From Clostridia bacterium (lineage in GTDB: Bacteria > Bacillota > Clostridia > Christensenellales > Aristaeellaceae), in the NCBI GenBank assembly GCA_017550745.1, contig JAFZOG010000031.1:59080-123079 (forward strand): a stretch of DNA of 64,000 nucleotides. The letters are read 5' to 3'. The notes beneath the pieces are model-generated. The model was not told where the DNA came from. It searched no databases and saw only the letters and a list, made by a program, of their open reading frames with translations. A program made the position numbers and the translations under genes. Each line of letters begins with the position of its first letter. Within the stretch, counting starts at the first letter, position 1. Below, piece after piece: positions 26,363 to 34,856 of the stretch.

Positions 26363-26928
26363 GCGAGGCGGAAAAATTCTGGGGCGTTTCCCATTCCGTG
26401 ATGGCAATTGCCGCGGCGCTGATATCGCTCAGCAGAACAACGGGAAAACAGCATGTGATGGTGAACTGGATCTTCAACAACCGCCTGGCCCCGGAAACGG
26501 AATCCGCCGTTGGTATGCTCATCAAGAACCTGCCCGCCGCCGCCCGGATGGAGGAGTTCACGGGCGTCCGGGAGCTGCTGCGCGACGTAAAGGAGCAGGT
26601 AGCGGAAGGAATCGCCCACTGCACTTACGACTTTATGACGGAGCATTATCAGGCGTATCTCGACGACTGCATGGAAGTCAATCTGCAATTGGGCATCAAC
26701 GGCAGCCCGCTCAAAGCCCTGCGCCCGACCCTTATCCCGCTGGCAGACGCCTTTACCGCCGCCGGGGCGCGCCTTGAACTGGAACTGCTGGAAAACGAAT
26801 ACGGCGACGGCGGCTTTGATTCCGAAATGGAATACGCGGAAGGCATGTTCGACAGGGAACAGATCGAAGCCTTCCACGACCTGTATATTCAGACGCTGCA
26901 AAAACTGGTTTCCTGCGATGATCCGTGA
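26281..26928 (+). pseudogene. NRPS condensation-domain C-lobe fragment
   Basis: In the frame one base behind the adenylation gene, natural-looking protein sequence starts near 26230 (DHAWFRERYGEEVW) and runs to 26928. It matches the C-terminal lobe of condensation domains: HSVMAIAAALISLSRTTGK, NNRLAPETESAVGMLIKNLP, and a final helical region. The N-terminal lobe with the HHxxxDG active site and any carrier domain are absent. No homopolymer slip site is visible. I read it as the tail of a former A-T-C module that lost its middle and its frame. A separately translated protein from the ATG at 26281 is the alternative. Confidence 0.6.
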
Positions 26929-27007
26929 GGGCGCCGCGGGCATATCCCCGTCCGGCCTTCGGCCCTTCGAAAAAGTGTGAAAACCATCGACTGTGAGGAT
27001 GAGCGGG

Positions 27008-28144
27008 ATGGAAAAAAAGCTGTTCGATGCCTTTCAATGGCTGCACCGCCACCCGGAGCTGGCCATGAAAGAGTATCAAACGACGGAGTATTTGAGAAGA
27101 ATCCTTCTGGATAACGGCGTGCGGCTGCTAAACACAGGGCTGGAAACGGGATTGATCGCCGTCATCGGAACCGGCGCAGCCCCGGCCATCGCCCTCCGGG
27201 CGGACATAGACGCTCTGCCGATTCAGGAGCAGACCTGCCTGCCCTACGCCTCGGAAACACCGGGGGTCATGCATGCCTGCGGCCATGACTTCCACGCGGC
27301 CTGTATGCTGGGCGCCGCGCTGCTGCTGAAGGAGCGGGAAACGTCGCTGCCCGGTACGGTGAAAGTGATCTTCCAGCCCGCCGAGGAAATCAATGCCGGC
27401 GCGGCTAAAATGGCAGCCACAGGTTTGCTGGACGATGTCAGGCTGTTCTTCGCCGGGCACACCGATCCCCGGTTTCCCGCCGGTACGCTGGGCGTCCGGC
27501 CGGGCCCTGTCACAGCCTCCGCGGACCGCTTCTCCGTCTGTATCAAAGGGAAAGGCTGTCATGCGGCGCACCCGGAGCTGGGCATTGATCCCATCCCGGC
27601 AATGGGCGCGGTCATTTCCTCTTTTCAAACCGTTGTCAGCCGGCGGGTCAATCCCTTTGACAGCGCCGTCGTATCCATTACCAGGGCAGAGGCAGGCAAT
27701 ACCTGGAACGTGATTCCGGAAACCGCCCGTCTTGAAGGCACTGTCCGCGCCATGACGGAGGAGGTGCGCGCCGGCATCCGCCATAGTCTGGAACAGCTGG
27801 CAGCCATTACCGCCAAAGCCTACGGCTGCGAGGCGGCATTTGCGTATGAGCAGGGGCCCGATCCGGTATGCAACGATACCGGAATCTGCGATAGGGCGGC
27901 GGCCGTAGCCCGGGAATTGGGCCTGAACGCAGAAATCAATCCCCCCTCAATGATTGCCGAGGATTTCAGCAGGTATCTGAAGCTGGCGCCCGGCGCTTTA
28001 TTCCGCATCGGTACAGGCGGCGGTTTCGATAACCACCATCCATCGTTTACCGCCGATCCCGCGGCGCTTCTGCCCGCGGCACGGTTCTTTGCCGCGCTGG
28101 CGGAGAGGGAATTGGAACGTTTAAACAACCGGGATGAAGCCTGA
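27008..28144 (+). CDS. M20D-family amidohydrolase/peptidase
   Basis: A 378-residue metal-dependent amidohydrolase of the HipO/AbgB group, which cleaves N-acyl amino acids or aminoacylated compounds. Signature VMHACGHDFHAACMLGAA holds metal ligands, PAEE holds the catalytic and ligand glutamates, and GTGGGFDNHHPSF holds the final histidine. GAGGATG lies before ATG 27008; an in-frame ATG at 26999 and a GTG at 26993 are possible. It follows the NRPS-like genes by 79 bp and might process their product or simply recycle peptides. Confidence 0.88.
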   Translation: MEKKLFDAFQWLHRHPELAMKEYQTTEYLRRILLDNGVRLLNTGLETGLIAVIGTGAAPAIALRADIDALPIQEQTCLPYASETPGVMHACGHDFHAACMLGAALLLKERETSLPGTVKVIFQPAEEINAGAAKMAATGLLDDVRLFFAGHTDPRFPAGTLGVRPGPVTASADRFSVCIKGKGCHAAHPELGIDPIPAMGAVISSFQTVVSRRVNPFDSAVVSITRAEAGNTWNVIPETARLEGTVRAMTEEVRAGIRHSLEQLAAITAKAYGCEAAFAYEQGPDPVCNDTGICDRAAAVARELGLNAEINPPSMIAEDFSRYLKLAPGALFRIGTGGGFDNHHPSFTADPAALLPAARFFAALAERELERLNNRDEA

Positions 28145-28253
28145 AAGAACGGACGATGCATGTCCATCCTTTATGCCGCGGCGTCAGCCGTACACCTGCG
28201 TAAAAAATTCGGCAGCGCTTCAGGCAGCGCGAAAAAGAAAGGAGAAAGAACCC

Positions 28254-30266
28254 ATGAAGAAAATGCTATCCGTCATCCTGGCCCTGTGCCTGCTGGCCGG
28301 CGTACTGCCGGCGCTTGCTGAGGCAGGCACCCAAGATGATGAATTCCCCGTTCGGTTCGACCTGAGAGACCGCGGCGTGGTGACCCCGGTGAAAATACAG
28401 AGCCCCTGGGGCACCTGCTGGGCCTTCGGCGGCATCGCGGCGGCGGAAATCAGCATTATGTCCTCGCTGGACATGACCTGCGAGGAATACAAAGCGCTCC
28501 AGGGTGAATGCTTCGACCTGTCTGAGAAGCACCTGGTCTGGTTTGCCATGCGCCCCATCACGGCTCTGACCAACAGCAGCCAGGCGGGAGAGGGCATATA
28601 CCTCAACGGGAAGGAAGACGATCCGTCAGCAGTCTACAGCGGCGGCGCAACGATCATTTATATCACAACGCTGTTTTCTTCCGGGGTGGGGCCCGTGGAA
28701 GAAAAATGCTTTCCGTACCGCGGCGCGGAAGGGCTTACAGAGCTTCAGTACATCCAGAAGTATCCCGAAGCGGCAACAGCGCAGGCGGTGGAAACGATTG
28801 AAGGCATGCTTGGATTGACCGGCATGGGACTGTCGCTGAAACAGGTCTTAGAGGAGAAGGAAACGAATCCCGATCTGTTCACGAAGCTGATGGACAGCCT
28901 TCACGCGCAAAAGCTCCTGGATGAAAGCATCACCGTCGACAATGTGACTTACGGGGATATGGAAAATATGTGCTACGGGCTGGTGATAGCGCCTCAGTTG
29001 GCGAACGCGGCAAGCTCCACGAATACCTATTCCCGGAATGACGACTGGACGATCCCCGCAACCGACGAGAACGGGCATCCGAACCGCGATCTTTACTCGG
29101 GATTCACACTGATAGACGGCAATATCCTTCCGTCCCTGACCGTCAAGGAGGACGGAAAGTGGGTCGCCGTCAATGAGGCAGGGATGCGGGCGGTTAAATC
29201 AGAGCTGCTGAAAGGGCGCGGCGTATCCATCGCGTTCAAGTCGGACCAGTCAATGCCGGGGGATCCAGTCAAGGAAGACGGTTACATGAATACCGATACC
29301 TGGGCCCACTATACGTTCAATGACGAAGCGGCTTCCCACGGGGTTTGTATCGTCGGGTGGGATGACACTTACTCCAGGGAGAACTTCCGGGAGGGACATC
29401 AGCCGCCGGCCGACGGCGCCTGGATCGTGAAAAACTCATGGGGTTCCGAAACCGATTGCGAGATCCTCCCGGACGGAACCAAGATCGGCGAAAGACCGTG
29501 GGGCATCCGGAACGAAGAAGGAAAGGCTACCGGGTATTTCTATCTGTCCTATTATGACAAGTCAATTATCTGCGCCGAATCCATGGTGTTCGGCTACGAC
29601 CTGTACAAGGCGGGCGGCGATATGAGCGTCTGGGCATACGATTATATGCCGTCCACGCTGGATGATGATGCCCTATCCATGATGGTTCAGGAGGAGAACG
29701 TCATCCGAACGGCGAACGTTTTTACCAACGACAGCGACAGGGAATACGCCGTCTTCGGCATTTCCACCAAGACTGCCAGCCCCCGCGCCAGGGTGAAATA
29801 CACCCTGTACCGCCTCAACGACAACGCGCAGAACCCGGAAGACGGAACGCTCATCGGGAAACGGCTGGCTTATTATGAATACGCCGGCTTCCACCGCGAG
29901 GCGCTGAACGGCACTGTAACCATCAAGCCCGGCGAGCGTATCGCTGTCATCGTCACGGAAACCGTGACGGATAAAAACGGAAAGGAACAATATGAGTTTG
30001 CCGCGAATCAGGCTTACTCCCAAAAGTACGCGCTGGCGACCCAGGGCAGGAAGTACGGCGTCAGTGTCGTGAACAAGGGCGAAAGCTATATCTATGAAAA
30101 CGGGAAGTGGACAGACTGGGCTGAATATGAAGGGAAGCTTTCCGACGCGCTCCTTGCCCAAATTGCCCAGGAGGGAATCGAGCCAGCTCCTGACCTTGTG
30201 GTAACGGACAACTTCAGCATCAAGCTCTACGTGGTTGCCGATGCCGGAACGAAACCGCTGCAATAA
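28254..30266 (+). CDS. secreted C1 (papain-like) cysteine protease
   Basis: A 670-residue protein with a signal peptide (MKKMLSVILALCLLAGVLPALA). The papain fold has nucleophile C55 in WGTCWAFG, H362 in SHGVCIVGWDD, and N394 in IVKNSWGSE. Residues after about 440 form a beta-rich C-terminal region resembling the lectin-like domain found in clostridial C1 proteins. Acts outside the cell on protein substrates. GAAAGGAGAAAG precedes the ATG. Confidence 0.88.
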   Translation: MKKMLSVILALCLLAGVLPALAEAGTQDDEFPVRFDLRDRGVVTPVKIQSPWGTCWAFGGIAAAEISIMSSLDMTCEEYKALQGECFDLSEKHLVWFAMRPITALTNSSQAGEGIYLNGKEDDPSAVYSGGATIIYITTLFSSGVGPVEEKCFPYRGAEGLTELQYIQKYPEAATAQAVETIEGMLGLTGMGLSLKQVLEEKETNPDLFTKLMDSLHAQKLLDESITVDNVTYGDMENMCYGLVIAPQLANAASSTNTYSRNDDWTIPATDENGHPNRDLYSGFTLIDGNILPSLTVKEDGKWVAVNEAGMRAVKSELLKGRGVSIAFKSDQSMPGDPVKEDGYMNTDTWAHYTFNDEAASHGVCIVGWDDTYSRENFREGHQPPADGAWIVKNSWGSETDCEILPDGTKIGERPWGIRNEEGKATGYFYLSYYDKSIICAESMVFGYDLYKAGGDMSVWAYDYMPSTLDDDALSMMVQEENVIRTANVFTNDSDREYAVFGISTKTASPRARVKYTLYRLNDNAQNPEDGTLIGKRLAYYEYAGFHREALNGTVTIKPGERIAVIVTETVTDKNGKEQYEFAANQAYSQKYALATQGRKYGVSVVNKGESYIYENGKWTDWAEYEGKLSDALLAQIAQEGIEPAPDLVVTDNFSIKLYVVADAGTKPLQ

Positions 30267-30331
30267 TCCCGGCGTCCGTGCGCTTCAATGGCGGCGTAAA
30301 CGCGGCAGATTGCAGAATAGAGGGATCAATT

Positions 30332-31279
30332 GTGAGTGACATACAAGGAAAAATCGCGCAGCTTGGGCTGGATGATCCGGAAACCCTTTCCACCATCTGC
30401 CACGCGCTGTCGTCACCGGTCCGGCTGGACGTGATGCGCCTGCTGGGCCGCAAAAGCATGAGCATCGGGGAAATCGCGGAAGCGCTGGATCTGCCCATGT
30501 CCACCGCCGCGCTGGCGGTGCAGGTGCTGAAAAAGGCGGGCATCATCACCACGGAAAACCAGCCCGGCATGCGCGGCACCATGAAGCTGTGCTCCCGGCG
30601 GCTGGACCGGGTCAATATCAATTTGGAGATGCCGGATGAATCGCCGGAGCAAAGCATCGCCTACAATATGCCCATCGGCGGCTACAGCATGGCCGAGGGG
30701 ATCAAGCCCACCTGCGGCCTGGCGGGGACCAACACCCTGATCGGCATGATGGACGTGCCCGCCTCCTTTTATCTGCCGGAGCGCTTTGCGGCCCAGCTGA
30801 TCTGGATGCAGCAGGGCTTTCTGGAATACCGGTTTTCCGCCGTCGATCCCCTGTATACCAGCGTGGACTGGCTGGAAATCTCCTTTGAAGCCTGCTCCGA
30901 AGCCCCCATGTACCGCGACCCCTGGAAAAGCGACATCGCCGTGGAGGTAAACCATCAGCGCCTGGGCATATGGACTTCTCCCTGCGACTGCGGCGGCCGC
31001 CGGGGCATCCTGACGCCGGAATGGTGGACCGAGTCCAGCACCCAATTCGGCTTCCTGAAAATCTGGCGGGTGGACGGCACCGGCAGCTATCTGGACAATC
31101 AGAAAATCAGCGACGTGCGCATCCAGGACTTAGCGCTGGACCCATACCACTATATCAGCGTGCGCATCGGCGTGCCCGCGGATGCGGAAAACGTGGGCGG
31201 CCTGAATCTGTTCGGTGAAAAATTCGGCGATTATCCCCAGGCGCTGCGGCTGCGCGTGGGATATCATTTCCACGGCTGA
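30332..31279 (+). CDS. ArsR-type HTH regulator with large C-terminal domain
   Basis: A 315-residue protein. Residues about 15-95 form a winged helix of ArsR type (ICHALSSPVRLDVMRLLGR, SIGEIAEALDLPMSTAALAVQVLKKAGII). The remaining 215 residues are a beta-rich domain of unknown family with a cysteine pair in SPCDCGGRRG; it may be the sensor. Typical ArsR proteins are only about 100 residues. Start is GTG after AGAGGGAT. It lies just upstream of the GH2/ABC/GH43 genes, whose promoter has an inverted repeat, and so is the likely regulator of that locus (inference). Confidence 0.75.
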   Translation: MSDIQGKIAQLGLDDPETLSTICHALSSPVRLDVMRLLGRKSMSIGEIAEALDLPMSTAALAVQVLKKAGIITTENQPGMRGTMKLCSRRLDRVNINLEMPDESPEQSIAYNMPIGGYSMAEGIKPTCGLAGTNTLIGMMDVPASFYLPERFAAQLIWMQQGFLEYRFSAVDPLYTSVDWLEISFEACSEAPMYRDPWKSDIAVEVNHQRLGIWTSPCDCGGRRGILTPEWWTESSTQFGFLKIWRVDGTGSYLDNQKISDVRIQDLALDPYHYISVRIGVPADAENVGGLNLFGEKFGDYPQALRLRVGYHFHG

Positions 31280-31299
31280 CCTGCCTGCATCGCAATGAA

Positions 31300-31347
31300 C
31301 CCCTGCATCTGTTCTTCCCGGCACGGAACAGACGCAGGGGCTTTTTT
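31300..31347 (+). terminator. intrinsic terminator of the ArsR-type gene
   Basis: CCCCTGC-a-TCTGTTC pairs with GAACAGA-c-GCAGGGG, followed by CTTTTTTC. Confidence 0.92.
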
Positions 31348-31356
31348 CTCGGAATT

Positions 31357-31409
31357 TATTCCATAAATCATGAAACTATTGTGTTTGTTTATACGAGTTT
31401 TATGGAATA
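31357..31409. promoter_or_regulatory. inverted repeat upstream of the GH2 promoter
   Basis: TATTCCATAA (31357-31366) and its exact complement TTATGGAATA (31400-31409) are 33 bp apart, ending 11 bp before the -35 box. A likely operator or looping site for the adjacent ArsR-type protein. Confidence 0.5.
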
Positions 31410-31420
31410 CCAAAAATCTA

Positions 31421-31449
31421 TTGACAGCCTGAATGATTCATGCTATTCT
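31421..31449 (+). promoter_or_regulatory. promoter of the GH2/ABC/GH43 locus
   Basis: Perfect TTGACA, 17-bp spacer, TATTCT with TGC extension. The 5' leader to 31584 contains a distant inverted repeat TTGTTGC (31466-31472) / GCAACAA (31510-31516). Confidence 0.75.
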
Positions 31450-31584
31450 CTTATCGACAGAAAAATTGTTGCTAATGAGCGTAAAAAGGCGTTTATTTGA
31501 ACATTTTCTGCAACAAATAGCCTTATCGCTACATTAAATTTGGAATAATCGTGAGCGAACGAATGAACGGAGGTGGATGCGTAC

Positions 31585-33393
31585 ATGAATATTCATTCCA
31601 TATTTCGTCCGGAACATCCCCGTCCCGATTTTCAACGGGACACCTTTGCAAACCTGAACGGGGAATGGCAGTTTGCCTTTGACGACGAAGACCGGGGGCT
31701 TTCTTCCCGTTGGTACGCGCCGGGACATGCCTTTGACCGGCGGATTACTGTGCCCTTCGCGTACCAGACGAAGCTGAGCGGCATCGGGCCCACGGACGAA
31801 ATCCATCCCATCCTGTGGTACCGGCGCTCCTTTGAAGTGCCGGAAGCCATGGCGGGCAGGCGCGTGCTGCTGCGGTTCGGCGCGGTGGACTTTGAGGCCC
31901 GGGTGTACGTGAACGGCCAACTGGCCGGAACTCACCGGGGCGGCTACACCCCCTTCTGCTTCGACATCACCGCCTTGCTGAAAGACGGCGAAAACGACCT
32001 GTGCCTGCGGGTGGAAGACCGCCCGGACTGCGCCCAGCCCCGGGGAAAGCAATACTGGGAGCGCGGCCTTATGGGCTGCTGGTACACGCCGGTCAGCGGC
32101 ATCTGGCAGACGGTGTACCTGGAAGCGGTGGGCGAAACCGCGCTGACCCGGGCCCATATTATCCCGGACTTTGACAGGCATATGTGTACCGTGGAAATGG
32201 AGCTGGACGCCATGCCCAGGGAGCCGCTGGAGCTGGAAACGGCGCTGAGCTTTGAGGGAAAACCTGTCCGGACGCTTCGGACGGTGGAACAGTCCAAACG
32301 GATCACCCTGCCCGTCGACCTGATCGTTCAGGGTTCCCTGGAGCCCATGCACGTGTGGTCCCCCGAGCGCCCCGCGCTGTACGACGTGGACATTACGCTG
32401 CGCCGGAATCACGAAGTGATCGACCATGTGCGCACCTATTTCGGCTTGCGGAAAGTCGAAGTCCGGGACGGCAAGGTGTACCTGAACAACTGCCCCCTGT
32501 ACCAGCGGCTGATCCTGGATCAGGGCTACTGGCCCGATTCCCTCATCACGCCCCCCAGCGACGAGGCCATTCAGGAGGACATCCGCTTGACCCTGGCTTT
32601 CGGCTATAACGGCGCCCGGAAGCATCAGAAGCTGGAGGATCCCCGCTACTACTACTGGGCGGACAAAATGGGCCTGCTGGTGTGGGGCGAGCTCCCCAGC
32701 CCCTACGAGTTCTGCGCCGATTCCGTCCGCAACCTGTATGAAACCCTCAGCGGCTTCATCGACCGGGACTTCAACCATCCCTCCGTCATCACCTGGGTGC
32801 CCCTCAACGAAAGCTGGGGTGTAAGGCAGATTTACACCGACAAACGCCAGCAGGCCCTGGCGCGGCTTCTGTACCACACCGCCAAGGCCCTGGACGGCAC
32901 CCGCATGGTGTCCGTCAACGACGGCTGGGAGCAGGTGGAAACCGACATCTGCGCCCTGCACGATTACGCGGCGGAAGGCGCGGTGATTTCCGGGCACTTC
33001 GCTTCCCGGGAGGAAGTGGAAAAGCACGCCTGCGACTGGCGGCCCTGCTACGCCCAGGGTGTCCAGCCCACAGGGAAGGAAGCCTTCCTGGTGACGGAAT
33101 ACGGCGGCATCGCCTTTTCCACCATCGGCCTGCAGGGCGACGCGGGCGGCATGGAAAGCTGGGGCTACCACGACAAGGTGACGGACGCGGAAGCGTTCTT
33201 CGCCCGGTTCCAAAGCGTCACCGACGCCATCCGCGCTATCCCCTACTGCCAGGGCTACTGCTACACCCAGTTGACCGACGTGATGCAGGAGGTCAACGGT
33301 CTGCTCACCCCGGACCGCAAGCCCAAGATCGACCCGCAGCGCTTCGCCGCCCTGAACCGCAATCCCGACGCCAATACCAATCAAATTTCCTAA
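31585..33393 (+). CDS. glycoside hydrolase family 2 enzyme
   Basis: A 602-residue GH2 protein with the usual order: N-terminal sugar-binding jelly roll (about 20-165; LNGEWQFAFDDEDRG), an Ig-like domain (about 170-280) and a TIM barrel. The acid/base is E409 in WVPLNESWG, the nucleophile is E505 in TEYGG. The family covers beta-galactosidase, beta-mannosidase, beta-glucuronidase and others; substrate is not decided. No signal peptide. ATG 31585 has CGGAGGTGG eight bases upstream. Confidence 0.9.
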   Translation: MNIHSIFRPEHPRPDFQRDTFANLNGEWQFAFDDEDRGLSSRWYAPGHAFDRRITVPFAYQTKLSGIGPTDEIHPILWYRRSFEVPEAMAGRRVLLRFGAVDFEARVYVNGQLAGTHRGGYTPFCFDITALLKDGENDLCLRVEDRPDCAQPRGKQYWERGLMGCWYTPVSGIWQTVYLEAVGETALTRAHIIPDFDRHMCTVEMELDAMPREPLELETALSFEGKPVRTLRTVEQSKRITLPVDLIVQGSLEPMHVWSPERPALYDVDITLRRNHEVIDHVRTYFGLRKVEVRDGKVYLNNCPLYQRLILDQGYWPDSLITPPSDEAIQEDIRLTLAFGYNGARKHQKLEDPRYYYWADKMGLLVWGELPSPYEFCADSVRNLYETLSGFIDRDFNHPSVITWVPLNESWGVRQIYTDKRQQALARLLYHTAKALDGTRMVSVNDGWEQVETDICALHDYAAEGAVISGHFASREEVEKHACDWRPCYAQGVQPTGKEAFLVTEYGGIAFSTIGLQGDAGGMESWGYHDKVTDAEAFFARFQSVTDAIRAIPYCQGYCYTQLTDVMQEVNGLLTPDRKPKIDPQRFAALNRNPDANTNQIS

Positions 33394-33444
33394 AACCGTA
33401 TTTTGCCGCCAAGCAGGCGGTGAAAAATAAAAGGAGGTATTCCC

Positions 33445-34683
33445 ATGAAAAAGTTCCTGGCTCTGGTCCTGGCAATGATGATGGTGCTGTCCCTGGCCGC
33501 TGTGGCCCACGCGGAGCCCATCCAGATCAACTACTGGTCCGTGTTCACCGGCGCGGACGGCGCGACCATGCAGGCGATGGTGGACGCTTTCAACGCGTCC
33601 CAGGATGAAGTGTTCGTCAACCACACCCCCATGACCGCCGACGACCTGTACCAGAAAATCCCCCTCACCGTGCAGACCGGCACCGGCATTCCCCAGGTGT
33701 GCATCGTGCATATCGAGCGCATCCCCAACTTTGTGAACCAGGAAATGCTCTATTCCTATGACCTGGACCTGATCGCGCAGGCCGGCGTGAAGGAAGAAAA
33801 CTACAACGCCGCCGCTTGGGCCCGCACCGACATCGACGGCGAGCACTACGGCATCCCGCTGGACGTTCACTCCTACGTGACCTACTACAACAAGGACCTG
33901 TTCACCCAGTATGACCTGAACAGCTACGTGGAAGACGGCTACCTGACCTTCGACGAAGTGAAGGAACTGGGCGACAAAGCCAAGGCCGCCGGCTTCACCG
34001 GCTATGTGACCGACCTGGGCTGGATGCGCGCGCAGCTGCTGTGCTACTACGGCCAGCTGGATCCCAACCTGACCCTGAGCGAAGACGGCATCAACCCCTG
34101 CATCAACAACGAGAACATGAAGAAAGTCTTCGAAACCATGAAGGACCTGTGGGAGGGCGGCTACACCTCCGTCAAGAACACGGACTATTCCTCTGAATTC
34201 TATTCCGGCAACATGCTGGTCTGGTCCGAAGGCATTTGGATGAAGGCCGCCGTTGTGGACGCCGGCATCGAATTCGGCATGCTGCCCGCCATCTGCTACA
34301 CCCCCGAATCCTGCATGAGCTGGACCTCTTCCCATAACTTTGTGCAGTTCGCCGATGAAAACCGCACCGAAGAAGAAGACCTGGCCGTGGCCAAGTTCAT
34401 CAACTTCATGGGCGAAAACAGCCTGACCTGGGCCAAGGACGCCGGCCAGTGCCCCGCCCACCTGTCCATCAACGACGTTGCGGAATTCACCGAATATCCC
34501 CAGGCTTTCCTGGCTGATCCCGCCCGTTCCGACGAGCTGGCCATCTACAAGTACCTGTACTGGGGCCTGTTTGACACCGCGTTCTCCCGCGTAGGCTGGG
34601 ACTTCGTGGACGGCACCATCTCCATTGACGACGCCCTGGCCCAGATCGACCAGGAAATCGCCGACGCCATCGCCGCCCAGTAA
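33445..34683 (+). CDS. sugar ABC transporter substrate-binding protein, family 1
   Basis: A 412-residue solute-binding protein with a signal peptide (MKKFLALVLAMMMVLSLAAVAHA) cleaved by signal peptidase I; no lipobox cysteine follows. The mature protein has the family 1 pattern (INYWSVFTGADGATMQAMVDAFN, HYGIPLDVHSYVTYYNKDLF, SGNMLVWSEGIWMKA). It would deliver an oligosaccharide to the two permeases downstream. No ATPase gene is in the operon, so a shared MsmX-type ATPase is expected elsewhere. AAAGGAGG precedes the start. Confidence 0.92.
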   Translation: MKKFLALVLAMMMVLSLAAVAHAEPIQINYWSVFTGADGATMQAMVDAFNASQDEVFVNHTPMTADDLYQKIPLTVQTGTGIPQVCIVHIERIPNFVNQEMLYSYDLDLIAQAGVKEENYNAAAWARTDIDGEHYGIPLDVHSYVTYYNKDLFTQYDLNSYVEDGYLTFDEVKELGDKAKAAGFTGYVTDLGWMRAQLLCYYGQLDPNLTLSEDGINPCINNENMKKVFETMKDLWEGGYTSVKNTDYSSEFYSGNMLVWSEGIWMKAAVVDAGIEFGMLPAICYTPESCMSWTSSHNFVQFADENRTEEEDLAVAKFINFMGENSLTWAKDAGQCPAHLSINDVAEFTEYPQAFLADPARSDELAIYKYLYWGLFDTAFSRVGWDFVDGTISIDDALAQIDQEIADAIAAQ

Positions 34684-34700
34684 TTTCATTGACTGTTTTC

Positions 34701-34735
34701 GGGGCGAAGGGCCTTCCCTTCGCCCCATCGGTTTT
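34701..34735 (+). terminator. attenuating hairpin after the sugar-binding protein gene
   Basis: GGGGCGAAGGG and CCCTTCGCCCC form an 11-bp perfect stem, followed by ATCGGTTTT. Likely lowers expression of the permease genes relative to the binding protein. Confidence 0.85.
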
Positions 34736-34740
34736 AACAA

Positions 34741-34771
34741 GGGAGATCCTTCGCTTCGCTCAGGATGACAA
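34741..34771. repeat. small dispersed palindromic repeat
   Basis: GGGAGATCCTTCGCTTCGCT followed by CAGGATGACAAAG, with ATCCT/AGGAT pairing. I know this AGATCCTTCGC...CTCAGGATGAC type as a common intergenic repeat in many bacterial genomes. Directly after it, at 34787-34818, lie degenerate CCCTAAT-like heptads. Confidence 0.6.
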
Positions 34772-34856
34772 AGCGGGGCTTCTACTGCCTATTGCCTGAT
34801 CCCTATTCCCTGCTCCCTCCCCTTACCCCCTACCATCAGAAAGAGGTGTTTCCCGG

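Noticed and set aside
31534-34740. 1068-residue open frame on the minus strand
   Set aside because: It is exactly antisense to the GH2 and sugar-binding protein genes, both of which have motifs and ribosome binding sites; long antisense frames are expected in this GC-rich DNA.
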